In this document: piece after piece, positions 14,965 to 22,356 of the stretch
How positions within the stretch are numbered: the first letter of the stretch is position 1
Layout of the letters: the number at the start of each line of letters is the position of its first letter
From: Paracoccaceae bacterium
Lineage (GTDB): Bacteria; Pseudomonadota; Alphaproteobacteria; Rhodobacterales; Rhodobacteraceae
DNA: 27,668 nucleotides
Assembly: GCA_027030435.1 (NCBI GenBank)
Contig: JALVEX010000251.1
Location: 1-27,668, forward strand
Direction of reading: 5' to 3'
The notes under the pieces: generated by a model
What the model saw: only the letters and a program-made list of their open reading frames with translations
The model's database searches: none
What the model was told of the DNA's origin: nothing
Translations under genes and position numbers: made by a program

Positions 14965-16691
14965 AGCTGTTTCCTGCCGCCCCTTCCGATCCGAGCCTCG
15001 GGGTGATCCTTCTGGTCCATTCATCGCTCGCCCGTGCGGCACAGGTGGCGCGGCATTGGGCTGAAAGCGGTTGCCCGCTTGTCATCCATGTGGACAAGGC
15101 CGTGAGCGCGCAGGAACACGCGGAATTCAGGCGCGCGCTGGCGGGGCTTCCGGATATCCTGTTTGCACCGCGGCTTCGGTGCGAATGGGGCAAGTGGTCC
15201 ATCGTGCGCGCAACGCAGGCAGCGGCCGAAATCATGCTCGAATCCTTCCCGGAGGTCAGGCATGTGTTTCTGGCGTCCGGCTCATGTCTGCCGCTGCGCC
15301 CCCTTGCCGATCTGCGTGCCTATCTGGAGCGCCGCCCGCAAACCGATTTCATCGAATCGGCCAATGTCGAGGAGGTTCCCTGGATCGTCGGCGGGCTGGG
15401 GCAGGAGCGTTTCACGCTGCGCTTTCCCTTCGCATGGAAGAAGCAGCGCCGTTTTTTCGATGCCCATGTGCGCCTTCAGCGCCGCCTGGGCTATTGCCGC
15501 CGCATTCCCGAAGGCATCGTGCCGCATATCGGCTCCCAGTGGTGGTGCCTCACACGCAGGACCCTCACCGCCATCCTCGAGGATCCCCGGCGCCGGGAAT
15601 ATGATCGCTATTTCTCCCGCGTCTGGATCCCGGATGAATCCTATTTCCAGACAATGGCGCGCCTTCATGCGCGCCGGCTCGAAAGCCGTTCGCTGACGCT
15701 TGCCAAATTTGATCACCAGGGCAAGCCACACATGTTCTATGACGATCACCTCCAGCTTCTCATACGCTCGAAATGTTTCGTGGCCCGCAAGATCTGGCCG
15801 AAGGCGGATCTTCTCTACAACACCTTCCTTCAGACAAGGGAAAGCCAGCCCTGCCCCTCAGAGCCGAATCCCAATCCGATAGACAAGCTCTTCGCGAGCG
15901 CCAGGGAGAGGCGTGTGCGTGGAAGGACGGGGCTCTATATGCAGAGCAGATTTCCCGCGCCGGGGCGTGAAAACGGGCTCACCTGTGCGCCCTATTCGGT
16001 GTTTGAGGGGTTCAGCGATCTCTTTACGGATTTTGAAACCTGGCTCAGCCGCACCACGGGCGCGCGCGTGCATGGCCATCTCTTTGCCCGGCATGGCGCC
16101 GAATTCGAGGGAGGGCAGGATGTGTTTGCCGGGGGGCTGTCTTCATCCGCGGCCGTGCGAGATCGCAATCCGCGCCTCTTTCTTGCCAGCCTGATCTGGA
16201 ACATGCGGGGCGAGCATCAGGCCTTCCAGTATGGCCCCGATGACAGCCCGGAAGCGGGCCACCTGATCGCCCAGGATCCGAATGCCCGGATTTCCGTCAT
16301 CACGGGCGCTTGGGCGATTCCGCTCTTTCATTCAAGCCTCAATTTCAACGTCATCCGAAAGATCGCGGCGCTGCGGCAAAGGGCGGAGGCGGCGCATGTG
16401 GATCTCCTTCGCTCACATGCCACCCGGGCCCGGGTCCGGATCTGGAGCCTTGCGGAATTCATGGAAAATTCGATGGAAAACCTTCAGATCATCGCTGACA
16501 CGATATCACCCCGCGCCATGCGTAAGCTGACGGAGGCGCCTCGCCTCGCCAATCTCGCCGGTTTCGGGAAATTCCTGCAGGATCTGAAGAACCACGGCAT
16601 GCACCCCTACATGATGGGGAACTTCCCGCCTGACAATATCCAGCCAATCCGCCTGCGCCCTTCCGGCGCCCGGCCCAGGATCATGAAGTAG
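14961..16691 (+). CDS. GT14-like beta-1,6-N-acetylglucosaminyltransferase with extra C-terminal domain
   Basis: A 576-residue protein. Residues about 12-290 match the GT14 'Branch' fold (core-2/I-branching enzyme and xylosyltransferase type): ILLVHSSLARAAQVARHW, VIHVDKAVS, the hallmark ASGSCLPLRPL (105-115), GSQWWCLTRRTL and the acidic catalytic motif WIPDESYFQT. Members of this fold do not need a DXD metal site. Residues about 325-576 form a second domain without a motif I recognise; from memory, Rhodobacteraceae homologues carry a domain of unknown function here (DUF5927-type). There is no signal peptide or membrane segment, so it acts in the cytosol. The start ATG 14961 overlaps the preceding stop and has AAGGGGA upstream. 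It is followed four bases later by the sulfotransferase gene. Confidence 0.85.
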   Translation: MKLFPAAPSDPSLGVILLVHSSLARAAQVARHWAESGCPLVIHVDKAVSAQEHAEFRRALAGLPDILFAPRLRCEWGKWSIVRATQAAAEIMLESFPEVRHVFLASGSCLPLRPLADLRAYLERRPQTDFIESANVEEVPWIVGGLGQERFTLRFPFAWKKQRRFFDAHVRLQRRLGYCRRIPEGIVPHIGSQWWCLTRRTLTAILEDPRRREYDRYFSRVWIPDESYFQTMARLHARRLESRSLTLAKFDHQGKPHMFYDDHLQLLIRSKCFVARKIWPKADLLYNTFLQTRESQPCPSEPNPNPIDKLFASARERRVRGRTGLYMQSRFPAPGRENGLTCAPYSVFEGFSDLFTDFETWLSRTTGARVHGHLFARHGAEFEGGQDVFAGGLSSSAAVRDRNPRLFLASLIWNMRGEHQAFQYGPDDSPEAGHLIAQDPNARISVITGAWAIPLFHSSLNFNVIRKIAALRQRAEAAHVDLLRSHATRARVRIWSLAEFMENSMENLQIIADTISPRAMRKLTEAPRLANLAGFGKFLQDLKNHGMHPYMMGNFPPDNIQPIRLRPSGARPRIMK

Positions 16692-16695
16692 CGCC

Positions 16696-18123
16696 ATGGC
16701 CGCGCAATTCGATCATTTCATCATCCTCGCCGGCATGAGAACGGGCTCCAACTTTCTCGAGGCCAATATCAATCAGTTTCCCGGCCTTGCCTGCCATGGC
16801 GAGGCCTTCAATCCTTCCTTCCTGTGCTATCCCGATGGCAAGGCCCGCTTCGGCTTCACGCTGGAGAAGCGCGAGGCAGATCCTCTCGGCTTCATCCGGG
16901 CGATGCGCGAGGGCACAAGAGGCCTCGCCGGATTTCGCTTCTTCCACGATCATGATCCGCGTGTGCTGCGCCATTGCCTTGCGGATCGCCGCTGCGCCAA
17001 GATCGTGCTCAGCCGCAACCCGCTCGAGAGCTACATTTCCCGAAAGATTGCCCGCGAGACGGGCCAATGGAAGCTCACCGATGCAAGGCATGCCAAGGCT
17101 GCCAAGGTCCGTTTCGATCGGCGCGAGTTCGAGGAGCATCTCGTGAAGGAGCATTCGTGGAGGGCGGAAATCAGATCCGCCTTGCAGAAAACCGGCCAGG
17201 CCGGGTTCTATCTGGATTACGAGGATATCGCCGATATTGACGTTCTGAACGGGCTCGCCCGTTTCCTCGGGCAGCCGGACAGGATCAAGGCCCTCTCGGG
17301 CGCGGTGCGCAAGCAGAACCCGGATCCACCCCTGGCCAAGGTTACCAACCCCGCCGAGATGCGGAAGGCGTTATCCGAGCTGGATCCCTTCGCCCTTTCA
17401 CGACTCACGGATTTCGAGCCGGCGCGGGGGGCGCTTGTTTCGGGTTATGTGGCCGGAGCTTCGGCGCCAATCCTCTATCTGCCGGTGCAAACCGGGCTTG
17501 AGGGCCATGTGATGGACTGGATGGCAGAGCTCGAGGGCGTTGAGCGATCGGAGCTTGGGCGCGGATTTACCCAAAAGACCCTGCGCCAGTGGAAACGGCG
17601 CCATCCCGGCCACCGCAGCTTCACGGTGGTGCGTCACCCCCTCGCCCGCGCCCATGCCGCCTTCTGCAATCATATCCTGAACAGGGGCGAGGGAGGCTTC
17701 GCCGCAATCCGGGAAAGCCTGCGGCGCAATTACGGCATGGCCCTGCCCGAACCGGCCCCGGCGCACAAATATGACAGACGCGCCCACCGGCGCGCCTTTC
17801 TCTGTTTTCTCCGCTTCCTGAAGATGAATCTCGCCGGCCAGACGGGTATCCGTATCGATCCTTCCTGGGCTAGCCAGAGCAACGTGATACGCGGGTTCGC
17901 CGGCTTTGCCCTGCCCGACATGGTGCTGCGGGCGGAAAGCCTTGGTGAAGGGCTTCCCCGCCTTGCTGCCGAGGCGGGAATGGAAGGCGCAACCATCCCT
18001 GATCTGCGGGAGGATCATCCCGTCACGCTAGCGGAAATCCATGATGACGAACTGGAGGCCGCGTCACGCGATGCCTATCAGCGCGATTACATGATGTTTG
18101 GCTATCGCGCCTGGAAGGAGTGA
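16696..18123 (+). CDS. NodH-like sulfotransferase with two sulfotransferase-like halves
   Basis: A 475-residue protein. The N-terminal half holds the PAPS 5'-phosphosulfate loop GMRTGSNF (13-20), a HGEAF motif (34-38) and the 3'-phosphate motif SRNPLESYIS (106-115), as in NodH-type carbohydrate sulfotransferases. The C-terminal half (about 255-475) repeats a related pattern: a strand ILYLPVQTG (259-267) at the place of the first loop, then VVRHPLARAHAAF (311-323), like the RDPxxRxxSxF motif of the Sulfotransfer_2 family. The first loop of this half lacks the usual Lys/Ser-Thr pattern, so it may be catalytically dead or substrate-binding. It follows the GT14 gene after four bases, so it probably sulfates the glycan those enzymes make. 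The product is unknown. Confidence 0.82.
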   Translation: MAAQFDHFIILAGMRTGSNFLEANINQFPGLACHGEAFNPSFLCYPDGKARFGFTLEKREADPLGFIRAMREGTRGLAGFRFFHDHDPRVLRHCLADRRCAKIVLSRNPLESYISRKIARETGQWKLTDARHAKAAKVRFDRREFEEHLVKEHSWRAEIRSALQKTGQAGFYLDYEDIADIDVLNGLARFLGQPDRIKALSGAVRKQNPDPPLAKVTNPAEMRKALSELDPFALSRLTDFEPARGALVSGYVAGASAPILYLPVQTGLEGHVMDWMAELEGVERSELGRGFTQKTLRQWKRRHPGHRSFTVVRHPLARAHAAFCNHILNRGEGGFAAIRESLRRNYGMALPEPAPAHKYDRRAHRRAFLCFLRFLKMNLAGQTGIRIDPSWASQSNVIRGFAGFALPDMVLRAESLGEGLPRLAAEAGMEGATIPDLREDHPVTLAEIHDDELEAASRDAYQRDYMMFGYRAWKE

Positions 18124-18126
18124 GGC

Positions 18127-18591
18127 TCAGGCGGCCTGCGAAGCGCGGCCTTCGGTAAGCAGCGCATGCAGCGCCACGGGATCATCATTGGCGCGCAGCT
18201 TTGCGCAGATGTCCTTGTCGCGCATGGTGCGGGAAACGAGGGCCAGGGCTTTCAGGTGCTCAACCCCCGTATCCTCGGGCGCAAACAGGGCAAAGACGAG
18301 ATCGACGGGCTGGCGATCCACGGAGCCGTAATCAAGTGGTTTCAGGAGCCGCAGGAAGGCGCCATTGATCCCGGTGAGCCCGGGCAGGCGTGCATGGGGC
18401 AGGGCGACCCCATGGCCAACGCCTGTTGGGCCGAGGCTTTCACGTTCCTGAAGCGCATCGAAGGCTTCATCGGCATTCACGTCACAGCAAGAAGATATGA
18501 TCTGGCCCAATTGCTGGAAAAGGCGCTTCTTGCTGCTGACCTGCCCCAGCACACGCACCGCTTCCGGCTTCAGAAAACTGGAAAGTTCCAT
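18127..18591 (-). CDS. ptsN: Nitrogen-PTS EIIA component PtsN
   Basis: A 154-residue EIIA-Ntr protein of the nitrogen phosphotransferase system (PtsP-PtsO-PtsN), a phosphorylation-state sensor that controls potassium uptake and other processes instead of transporting sugar. The fold signature GVGHGVALPHARLPG carries the phosphorylated His66 in PHAR. Length is typical. It lies 33 bases downstream of hpf in the same direction, the conserved alphaproteobacterial order lptB-hpf-ptsN, and is convergent with the sulfotransferase gene only three bases away, with no terminator visible between them. Confidence 0.95.
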   Translation of the reverse strand: MELSSFLKPEAVRVLGQVSSKKRLFQQLGQIISSCCDVNADEAFDALQERESLGPTGVGHGVALPHARLPGLTGINGAFLRLLKPLDYGSVDRQPVDLVFALFAPEDTGVEHLKALALVSRTMRDKDICAKLRANDDPVALHALLTEGRASQAA

Positions 18592-18624
18592 GAATGCTCA
18601 CTTCTTGCTCTGGCTGGTGTTGCG

Positions 18625-19200
18625 TCAGCCGATGTTTTTCGGGTCTATCCAGCCGATGTTTCCGTCATCGCGCCGATAGACGACATTTACGCCCTTGTGG
18701 GCCTCGTTGCGGAAAACCAGAAGCGGGGCGCCCGAAAGCTCCATCTGCATCACGGCTTCACCCACCGAGAGAGAGGCGATCTTCGTTTCCATCTCGGCGA
18801 TGATCATGGGCGTGAGCGATTCGGGCTCCGTATCTTCCTTCTCTTCCGACGGAGCGAGGATATAGGTGGCCGCTTCGGAAAGTTCAACCGGGTGTTCACG
18901 TTTGCGTTGATGATCCTTCAACCTGCGCTTGTAGCGCCGCAGCTGTTTTTCCATCTTGTCGCGGCACAGATCGAAGGCGGCATAGATCTCGGTGGCGCTG
19001 GCCTTGGCGGCGGCGATCATGCCGGTGGAAAGATGGACAGTGGCCTCACATACGAAATTATGCGCGTCCTTCGAGAATATGACTTCGGCATCTGTCGGCC
19101 GCTGGCCGTATTTTTCCAGAACGGATGCGAGCTCCTCCTTCACGTATTCCTGAAGTGCGTTGCCAATATCCAGATGACGGCCGGTGATCTTGTATCTCAT
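18625..19200 (-). CDS. hpf: Long-form ribosome hibernation promoting factor
   Basis: A 191-residue long HPF that binds the 30S decoding region and dimerises 70S ribosomes into inactive 100S particles in stationary phase. The N-terminal S30AE domain starts MRYKITGRHLDIGNALQEYV and contains EATVHLSTGMIAAAKASATEIYAAFDL and the basic helix RRYKRRLKDHQ. A charged linker leads to the C-terminal dimerisation domain (MEMETKIA-like region, LVFRNEAHKGVNVVYRRDDGNIGWIDPK). The start ATG 19200 has AGGAG about six bases upstream; the frame remains open back to 19392, but that extension is not protein-like. ptsN follows on the same transcript. Confidence 0.96.
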   Translation of the reverse strand: MRYKITGRHLDIGNALQEYVKEELASVLEKYGQRPTDAEVIFSKDAHNFVCEATVHLSTGMIAAAKASATEIYAAFDLCRDKMEKQLRRYKRRLKDHQRKREHPVELSEAATYILAPSEEKEDTEPESLTPMIIAEMETKIASLSVGEAVMQMELSGAPLLVFRNEAHKGVNVVYRRDDGNIGWIDPKNIG

Positions 19201-19468
19201 CACATCTCCTGTTTCTTGTTGATATTGATGGCAGTCCTTCGTGGCGCAACGAAGAGCGCGGGGAGGACGTCGATAATTTCGAGGAAATGCACGGCGCCCG
19301 CTCTGCCCGGCAACGCGGCATGCCATATGGTGCTGCTGCTGCCGGCAAGGTCTGGGTTTCCAACGGAGCGGAATGCTCTGGCATGGCCCCATTTGGCGCC
19401 AGAAAGCAGGGCCTTGTCAACTCCGCGGCTTCTCTTTTTCGTGATGCTCGCTTTTTGGGCGATGCGCT
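19201..19468. other. Gene-free 268-base stretch between lptB and hpf
   Basis: No convincing gene lies here. In many alphaproteobacteria rpoN sits between lptB and hpf; here it is absent. The stretch contains the inverted repeat CTTCGT/ACGAAG (19237-19242, 19249-19254) in the hpf leader. On the minus strand it has a perfect TTGACA at 19415-19420, but with only a poor -10 (CCAAAT, 18 bases away), so an hpf promoter here is weakly supported. Confidence 0.5.
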
Positions 19469-20230
19469 TCAATTGATGCGAAAGCTCTGCCCCAGATAAA
19501 CCCGGCGCACGTTTTCATCGCGGATCACCTCCTCCGTGGTGCCGCTCATCAGAACCTTGCCATCATGGAGGATATAGGCGCGATCGACGATTTCCAGCGT
19601 CTCGCGCACATTGTGATCGGTGATCAGCACGCCGATTCCCCTCGTTTTCAGGTCAGCCACAAGGGTGCGTATCTCAGCCACGGCGATCGGATCGACGCCG
19701 GCGAAGGGCTCATCGAGCAGCAGGTATTTGGGGTTTGCCGCCAGGCAGCGGGCGATTTCCACGCGCCGGCGCTCCCCGCCCGAAAGCGATAGCGCCGGGG
19801 CGCGGCGCAGATGCTCGATGGAAAAATCGGAAAGCAGCTCCTCGAGCCTTTCGCGCCGCTTGTGCAGATCGCGGGTGGAGATCTCGAGAATGGCGAGAAT
19901 GTTGTCTTCCACCGAAAGCCCCCTGAAGATGGAGACTTCCTGCGGGAGGTAGCCGATGCCGAGCCGGGCGCGGCGATACATGGGCAACAGGCTCACGTCG
20001 CGCCCGTCCAGAAGCACCTGCCCGCCCTCCGGCATCACGAGGCCGGCGATGGCATAAAAGCAGGTCGTCTTGCCCGAGCCATTCGGGCCGAGGAGCGCCA
20101 CGACCTCGCCGCGGGTTAGTTCGAGGTTCACATCACGGATCACCAGGCGCTTGCGATAGCTCTTGCGCAGGCCGATGACCCGAAGCCCGGCCTCGCCTTT
20201 GGTAATGGTGAGAGTGGAGGGCGCCGCCAT
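19469..20230 (-). CDS. lptB: LPS export ABC transporter ATP-binding protein LptB
   Basis: LptB is the ATPase that powers extraction of lipopolysaccharide from the inner membrane with LptF and LptG (not in the window). All ATPase motifs are intact: Walker A GPNGSGKTT (48-56), Q-loop Gln97 in YLPQEVSIF, signature LSGGERRR (149-156), Walker B LLLDEPFAGVDP (from 170) and the H-loop His206 in TDHNVRE. Length is 253 residues. The start codon shares its A with the stop of lptA (TGATG at 20228-20232), showing translational coupling. An ABC branched-chain amino acid ATPase is the only family alternative, excluded by the lptC-lptA context. Confidence 0.97.
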   Translation of the reverse strand: MAAPSTLTITKGEAGLRVIGLRKSYRKRLVIRDVNLELTRGEVVALLGPNGSGKTTCFYAIAGLVMPEGGQVLLDGRDVSLLPMYRRARLGIGYLPQEVSIFRGLSVEDNILAILEISTRDLHKRRERLEELLSDFSIEHLRRAPALSLSGGERRRVEIARCLAANPKYLLLDEPFAGVDPIAVAEIRTLVADLKTRGIGVLITDHNVRETLEIVDRAYILHDGKVLMSGTTEEVIRDENVRRVYLGQSFRIN

Positions 20231-20751
20231 CAGTTTTCGCCAGCCTTGAGGATGGATTTCACCCGCCCTTCCATGACAGCCGTGCCATCCTTCAGATTGA
20301 TGACCATCCGCTCCGAAGAAAGCGCGTTATCGCCCTGGGTGAGGATCACATCCCCCCGCATGACGATGCGCCCTTCATCGATCGAATAGATCGCCTCGCG
20401 CGCCTGCGCCGCATCGGGGCCGTTCACGAGGATGACATTTCCGGTGGCGAGAAGGCGTGATATGCGCCCGGTGCCGGCGCCGTTCCCCTTGGCATATTCC
20501 ACCAGGACCTTGTCGGCCGAAAGCCGCATCTGGCCTTGCCCGATCCTCACGTTGCCGGAAAAGACGGCCGTGCCATCGGCCTGATCTACCTGAAGCTGAT
20601 CCGCGCTGATCTCGACAGGCAGACTCGTATCCTGTTTGAGGCCGCCGAAGGCGATCTGCGCGCCCTGTGCTGCAATCTGGGCGGGCAGGATGGAAATCAG
20701 ACCAAGAATCAGCAGCAGGTGGCGCACGGATGCAAGCATGTTACCCCTCAT
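20230..20751 (-). CDS. lptA: LPS transport periplasmic protein LptA
   Basis: A 173-residue LptA/OstA-type protein forming the periplasmic bridge that carries LPS from LptC to the outer-membrane LptD. A signal peptide is visible (SVRHLLLILGLISILPAQIAA). The mature part shows the beta-jellyroll repeat pattern, with PVEISADQLQVDQADGTAVFSGNVRIGQG and later a second DEGRIVMRGDVILTQGDN. The gene overlaps lptC by four bases (ATGA at 20748-20751) and lptB by one base, so the three are translated as a unit. Met5 is a possible alternative start. Confidence 0.94.
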   Translation of the reverse strand: MRGNMLASVRHLLLILGLISILPAQIAAQGAQIAFGGLKQDTSLPVEISADQLQVDQADGTAVFSGNVRIGQGQMRLSADKVLVEYAKGNGAGTGRISRLLATGNVILVNGPDAAQAREAIYSIDEGRIVMRGDVILTQGDNALSSERMVINLKDGTAVMEGRVKSILKAGEN

Positions 20752-21356
20752 TTTTCGGGATCATATACCAGCTTCACCCCATCCTTGAAAACAAGAACAT
20801 GCCCCGCGCCGTCATTTCCCGCCGGTGCGATCGCCATTCTGCCAGCTTCGAGCCGGCCAAGAGGCCCGTTGCCGTGAACCGGTCCTTCGCTGTGGGCCTC
20901 TCCCGTTTTCAGCCCGGCGGCGAAGGCGTCCGTCATCAGTTCGTAGCCATTCGAAGTCCGGATGTTCACATCGCCGACAAGGCGGGCAATCCGGGCCTTT
21001 TCATCGATCTCGCCGCTCGATGCCGTCACATCGAGGCGCAGGCCCTCGGGCGTTTCGATTTCCGCCTGCAGATCCTCGCCCAGAACCCGCCCCGGGAGGG
21101 CCTTGTCAGGGCGGACCATGCCGGCGGAAATGGAAAGGGATGTGCCATCCCCGGCAACGCCGGAATATCTGGGCGAACCGATTCGTTCCTGACGGGCCAG
21201 CTTGTCTACCTCCACCCTTGAGTAGGGGATGCTCTGCGTGGGATCGATACGGTGGGAGAACAGGAACAGCGTGGAGAGAACGGCAAGTGCAAACAAGGGC
21301 AGGAGGATCTTGGCCCAGGCGACGAAGCGCGAATAGCTGTTGTCATATGTCGTCAT
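20748..21356 (-). CDS. lptC: LPS export system protein LptC
   Basis: A 202-residue bitopic inner-membrane protein. The N-terminal segment WAKILLPLFALAVLSTLFLF is a single transmembrane anchor and the rest is a periplasmic beta-jellyroll domain that receives LPS from LptBFG and passes it to LptA. The sequence is divergent, as LptC usually is; SGEIDEKARIARLVGDVNIRTSNGYELMTD fits the family. The context, overlapping lptA and upstream of lptB, makes the assignment secure. The 135 bases upstream contain a perfect TATAAT on this strand. Confidence 0.9.
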   Translation of the reverse strand: MTTYDNSYSRFVAWAKILLPLFALAVLSTLFLFSHRIDPTQSIPYSRVEVDKLARQERIGSPRYSGVAGDGTSLSISAGMVRPDKALPGRVLGEDLQAEIETPEGLRLDVTASSGEIDEKARIARLVGDVNIRTSNGYELMTDAFAAGLKTGEAHSEGPVHGNGPLGRLEAGRMAIAPAGNDGAGHVLVFKDGVKLVYDPEK

Positions 21357-21458
21357 GCCGCTGTTTCCCGCAGGGGTTGTGTGGCGAGCCTAGCATCCGG
21401 CGCGGAAGATGGGCGAATGTTTCCGCTTGCGGTGGCGGGCGTGAGCAAGGCTTCGCTC

Positions 21459-21464
21459 ATTATA
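21459..21464 (-). promoter_or_regulatory. Candidate -10 element for the lptCAB operon
   Basis: A perfect TATAAT on the minus strand lies 103 bases before the lptC start, just past the end of the RNase D gene. The -35 region is poor: no TTGACA-like hexamer at 16-18 bases. It is either a weak promoter or one dependent on an activator. Confidence 0.3.
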
Positions 21465-21491
21465 ACCCTGGTATATCCAATGGGCTGATGC

Positions 21492-22103
21492 CTAATGGGA
21501 AAAGATATCCTGATCCGGCCAGCCTTCAAGATCCAGAAGCGCCCGGCTGGGAAGGAAATCGAAACAGGCCTGCGCCAACTCCTTGCGTCCTTCCCGCGCC
21601 AGCATTTCATCGAGTTTCTCACGCAGGGCATGGAGATACAGCACGTCCGAAGCGGCATATTCAAGCTGGGCGTCGCTCAGTTCATCCGCGCCCCAGTCAG
21701 AGCTTTGCTGCTGTTTGGATATATCGATGCCGAGCAATTCCTGCAGGAGGGCCTTCAGGCCGTGGCGATCGGTGTATGTGCGCACGAGCTTCGAGGCGAT
21801 CTTGGTGCAGTAGGCCGGTGCCGCGAGCGTGCCGAAAGCCTTGTGGAGCGCGGCAATGTCGAAGCGGCCGAAATGGAAGAGCTTCAGCACATCGGGATCT
21901 GCCAGGAGGCGCTGAAGGTTGGGCGCTTCCCGCTGCCCCTTCCCGATCTGCACCATATGCGCATTGCCGTCCCCGCCCGAAAGCTGAACGACGCAGAGCC
22001 TGTCACGATGAGGGTTGAGCCCCATCGTTTCACAATCAATTGCCACGACGGGCCCGAGATCGAGGCCATCGGGCAGATCCTTCCTGTGCAGGAAATTCGC
22101 CAT
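21492..22103 (-). CDS. rnd: Ribonuclease D-like 3'-5' exonuclease
   Basis: A 203-residue protein with only the DEDDy exonuclease domain. Motif I is AIDCETMGL (Asp23, Glu25), motif II HFGRFDIAAL (Asp82) and motif III YAASDVLYL (Tyr149, Asp153). It lacks the C-terminal HRDC domains of full-length RNase D, as is common for the short alphaproteobacterial form. RNase D trims tRNA 3' trailers. ATG 22103 is chosen: AAGGG lies six bases upstream and directly abuts the earlier ATG at 22109. The gene begins 24 bases after the 3' end of tRNA-Leu on the same strand and is probably co-transcribed with it. Confidence 0.92.
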   Translation of the reverse strand: MANFLHRKDLPDGLDLGPVVAIDCETMGLNPHRDRLCVVQLSGGDGNAHMVQIGKGQREAPNLQRLLADPDVLKLFHFGRFDIAALHKAFGTLAAPAYCTKIASKLVRTYTDRHGLKALLQELLGIDISKQQQSSDWGADELSDAQLEYAASDVLYLHALREKLDEMLAREGRKELAQACFDFLPSRALLDLEGWPDQDIFSH

Positions 22104-22106
22104 TCT

Positions 22107-22129
22107 CATCCCTTTTCGTGGAGGGGATG
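22107..22129 (-). promoter_or_regulatory. Hairpin linking tRNA-Leu 3' end to the RNase D ribosome site
   Basis: On the minus strand, CATCCC (22124-22129, whose first two bases belong to the encoded CCA end of the tRNA) can pair with GGGATG (22107-22112), which contains the GGG of the ribosome site. The loop is 11 bases. In the unprocessed transcript this could hide the site; processing at the tRNA end would remove part of the stem. The regulatory role is inference. Confidence 0.35.
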
Positions 22130-22214
22130 GTGCCCAGGAGAGGACTCGAACCTCCACGTCCATACGGACACTAGCACCTGAAGCTAGCGCGTCTACCAAT
22201 TCCGCCACCTGGGC
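22128..22214 (-). tRNA. tRNA-Leu (anticodon CAG)
   Basis: An 87-base gene with all class II tRNA-Leu parts. Acceptor GCCCAGG pairs with CCTGGGC; the D arm carries AATTGGTAGA; the anticodon stem CTAGC/GCTAG encloses the loop TTCAGGT with anticodon CAG, reading leucine CUG codons. A long variable arm (GTCCGTATGGAC) is present, and the T arm GGAGGTTCGAGTCCTCTC contains TTCGA. The CCA end is encoded (22128-22130). A strong promoter precedes it, and RNase D follows directly. Confidence 0.98.
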
Positions 22215-22231
22215 AGGTGCCGTGACGCCGC

Positions 22232-22260
22232 GATTTAAGCCCAACGCGCGGGGGTGTCAA
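22232..22260 (-). promoter_or_regulatory. Promoter of tRNA-Leu (and probably rnd)
   Basis: A perfect -35 TTGACA (22255-22260, minus strand) and a -10-like TAAATC (22232-22237) are separated by 17 bases; the shifted TTAAAT with 16 bases is an alternative. Transcription would start near 22225, about 11 bases before the tRNA 5' end. Confidence 0.55.
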
Positions 22261-22356
22261 CACACGGCGCGGAAATTCTGGCCCTTGGCAAACATCGCTT
22301 GTCTGTTGCTCCGGCGAGAGCTATTCATGGCCAGGCTTCGGGCAAGGAGGGCTGAC

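Noticed and set aside
19200..19472. 90-residue open frame on the minus strand in the lptB-hpf gap
   Set aside because: Its end overlaps the hpf start, but composition is not protein-like, and it has no ribosome site or recognised motif.
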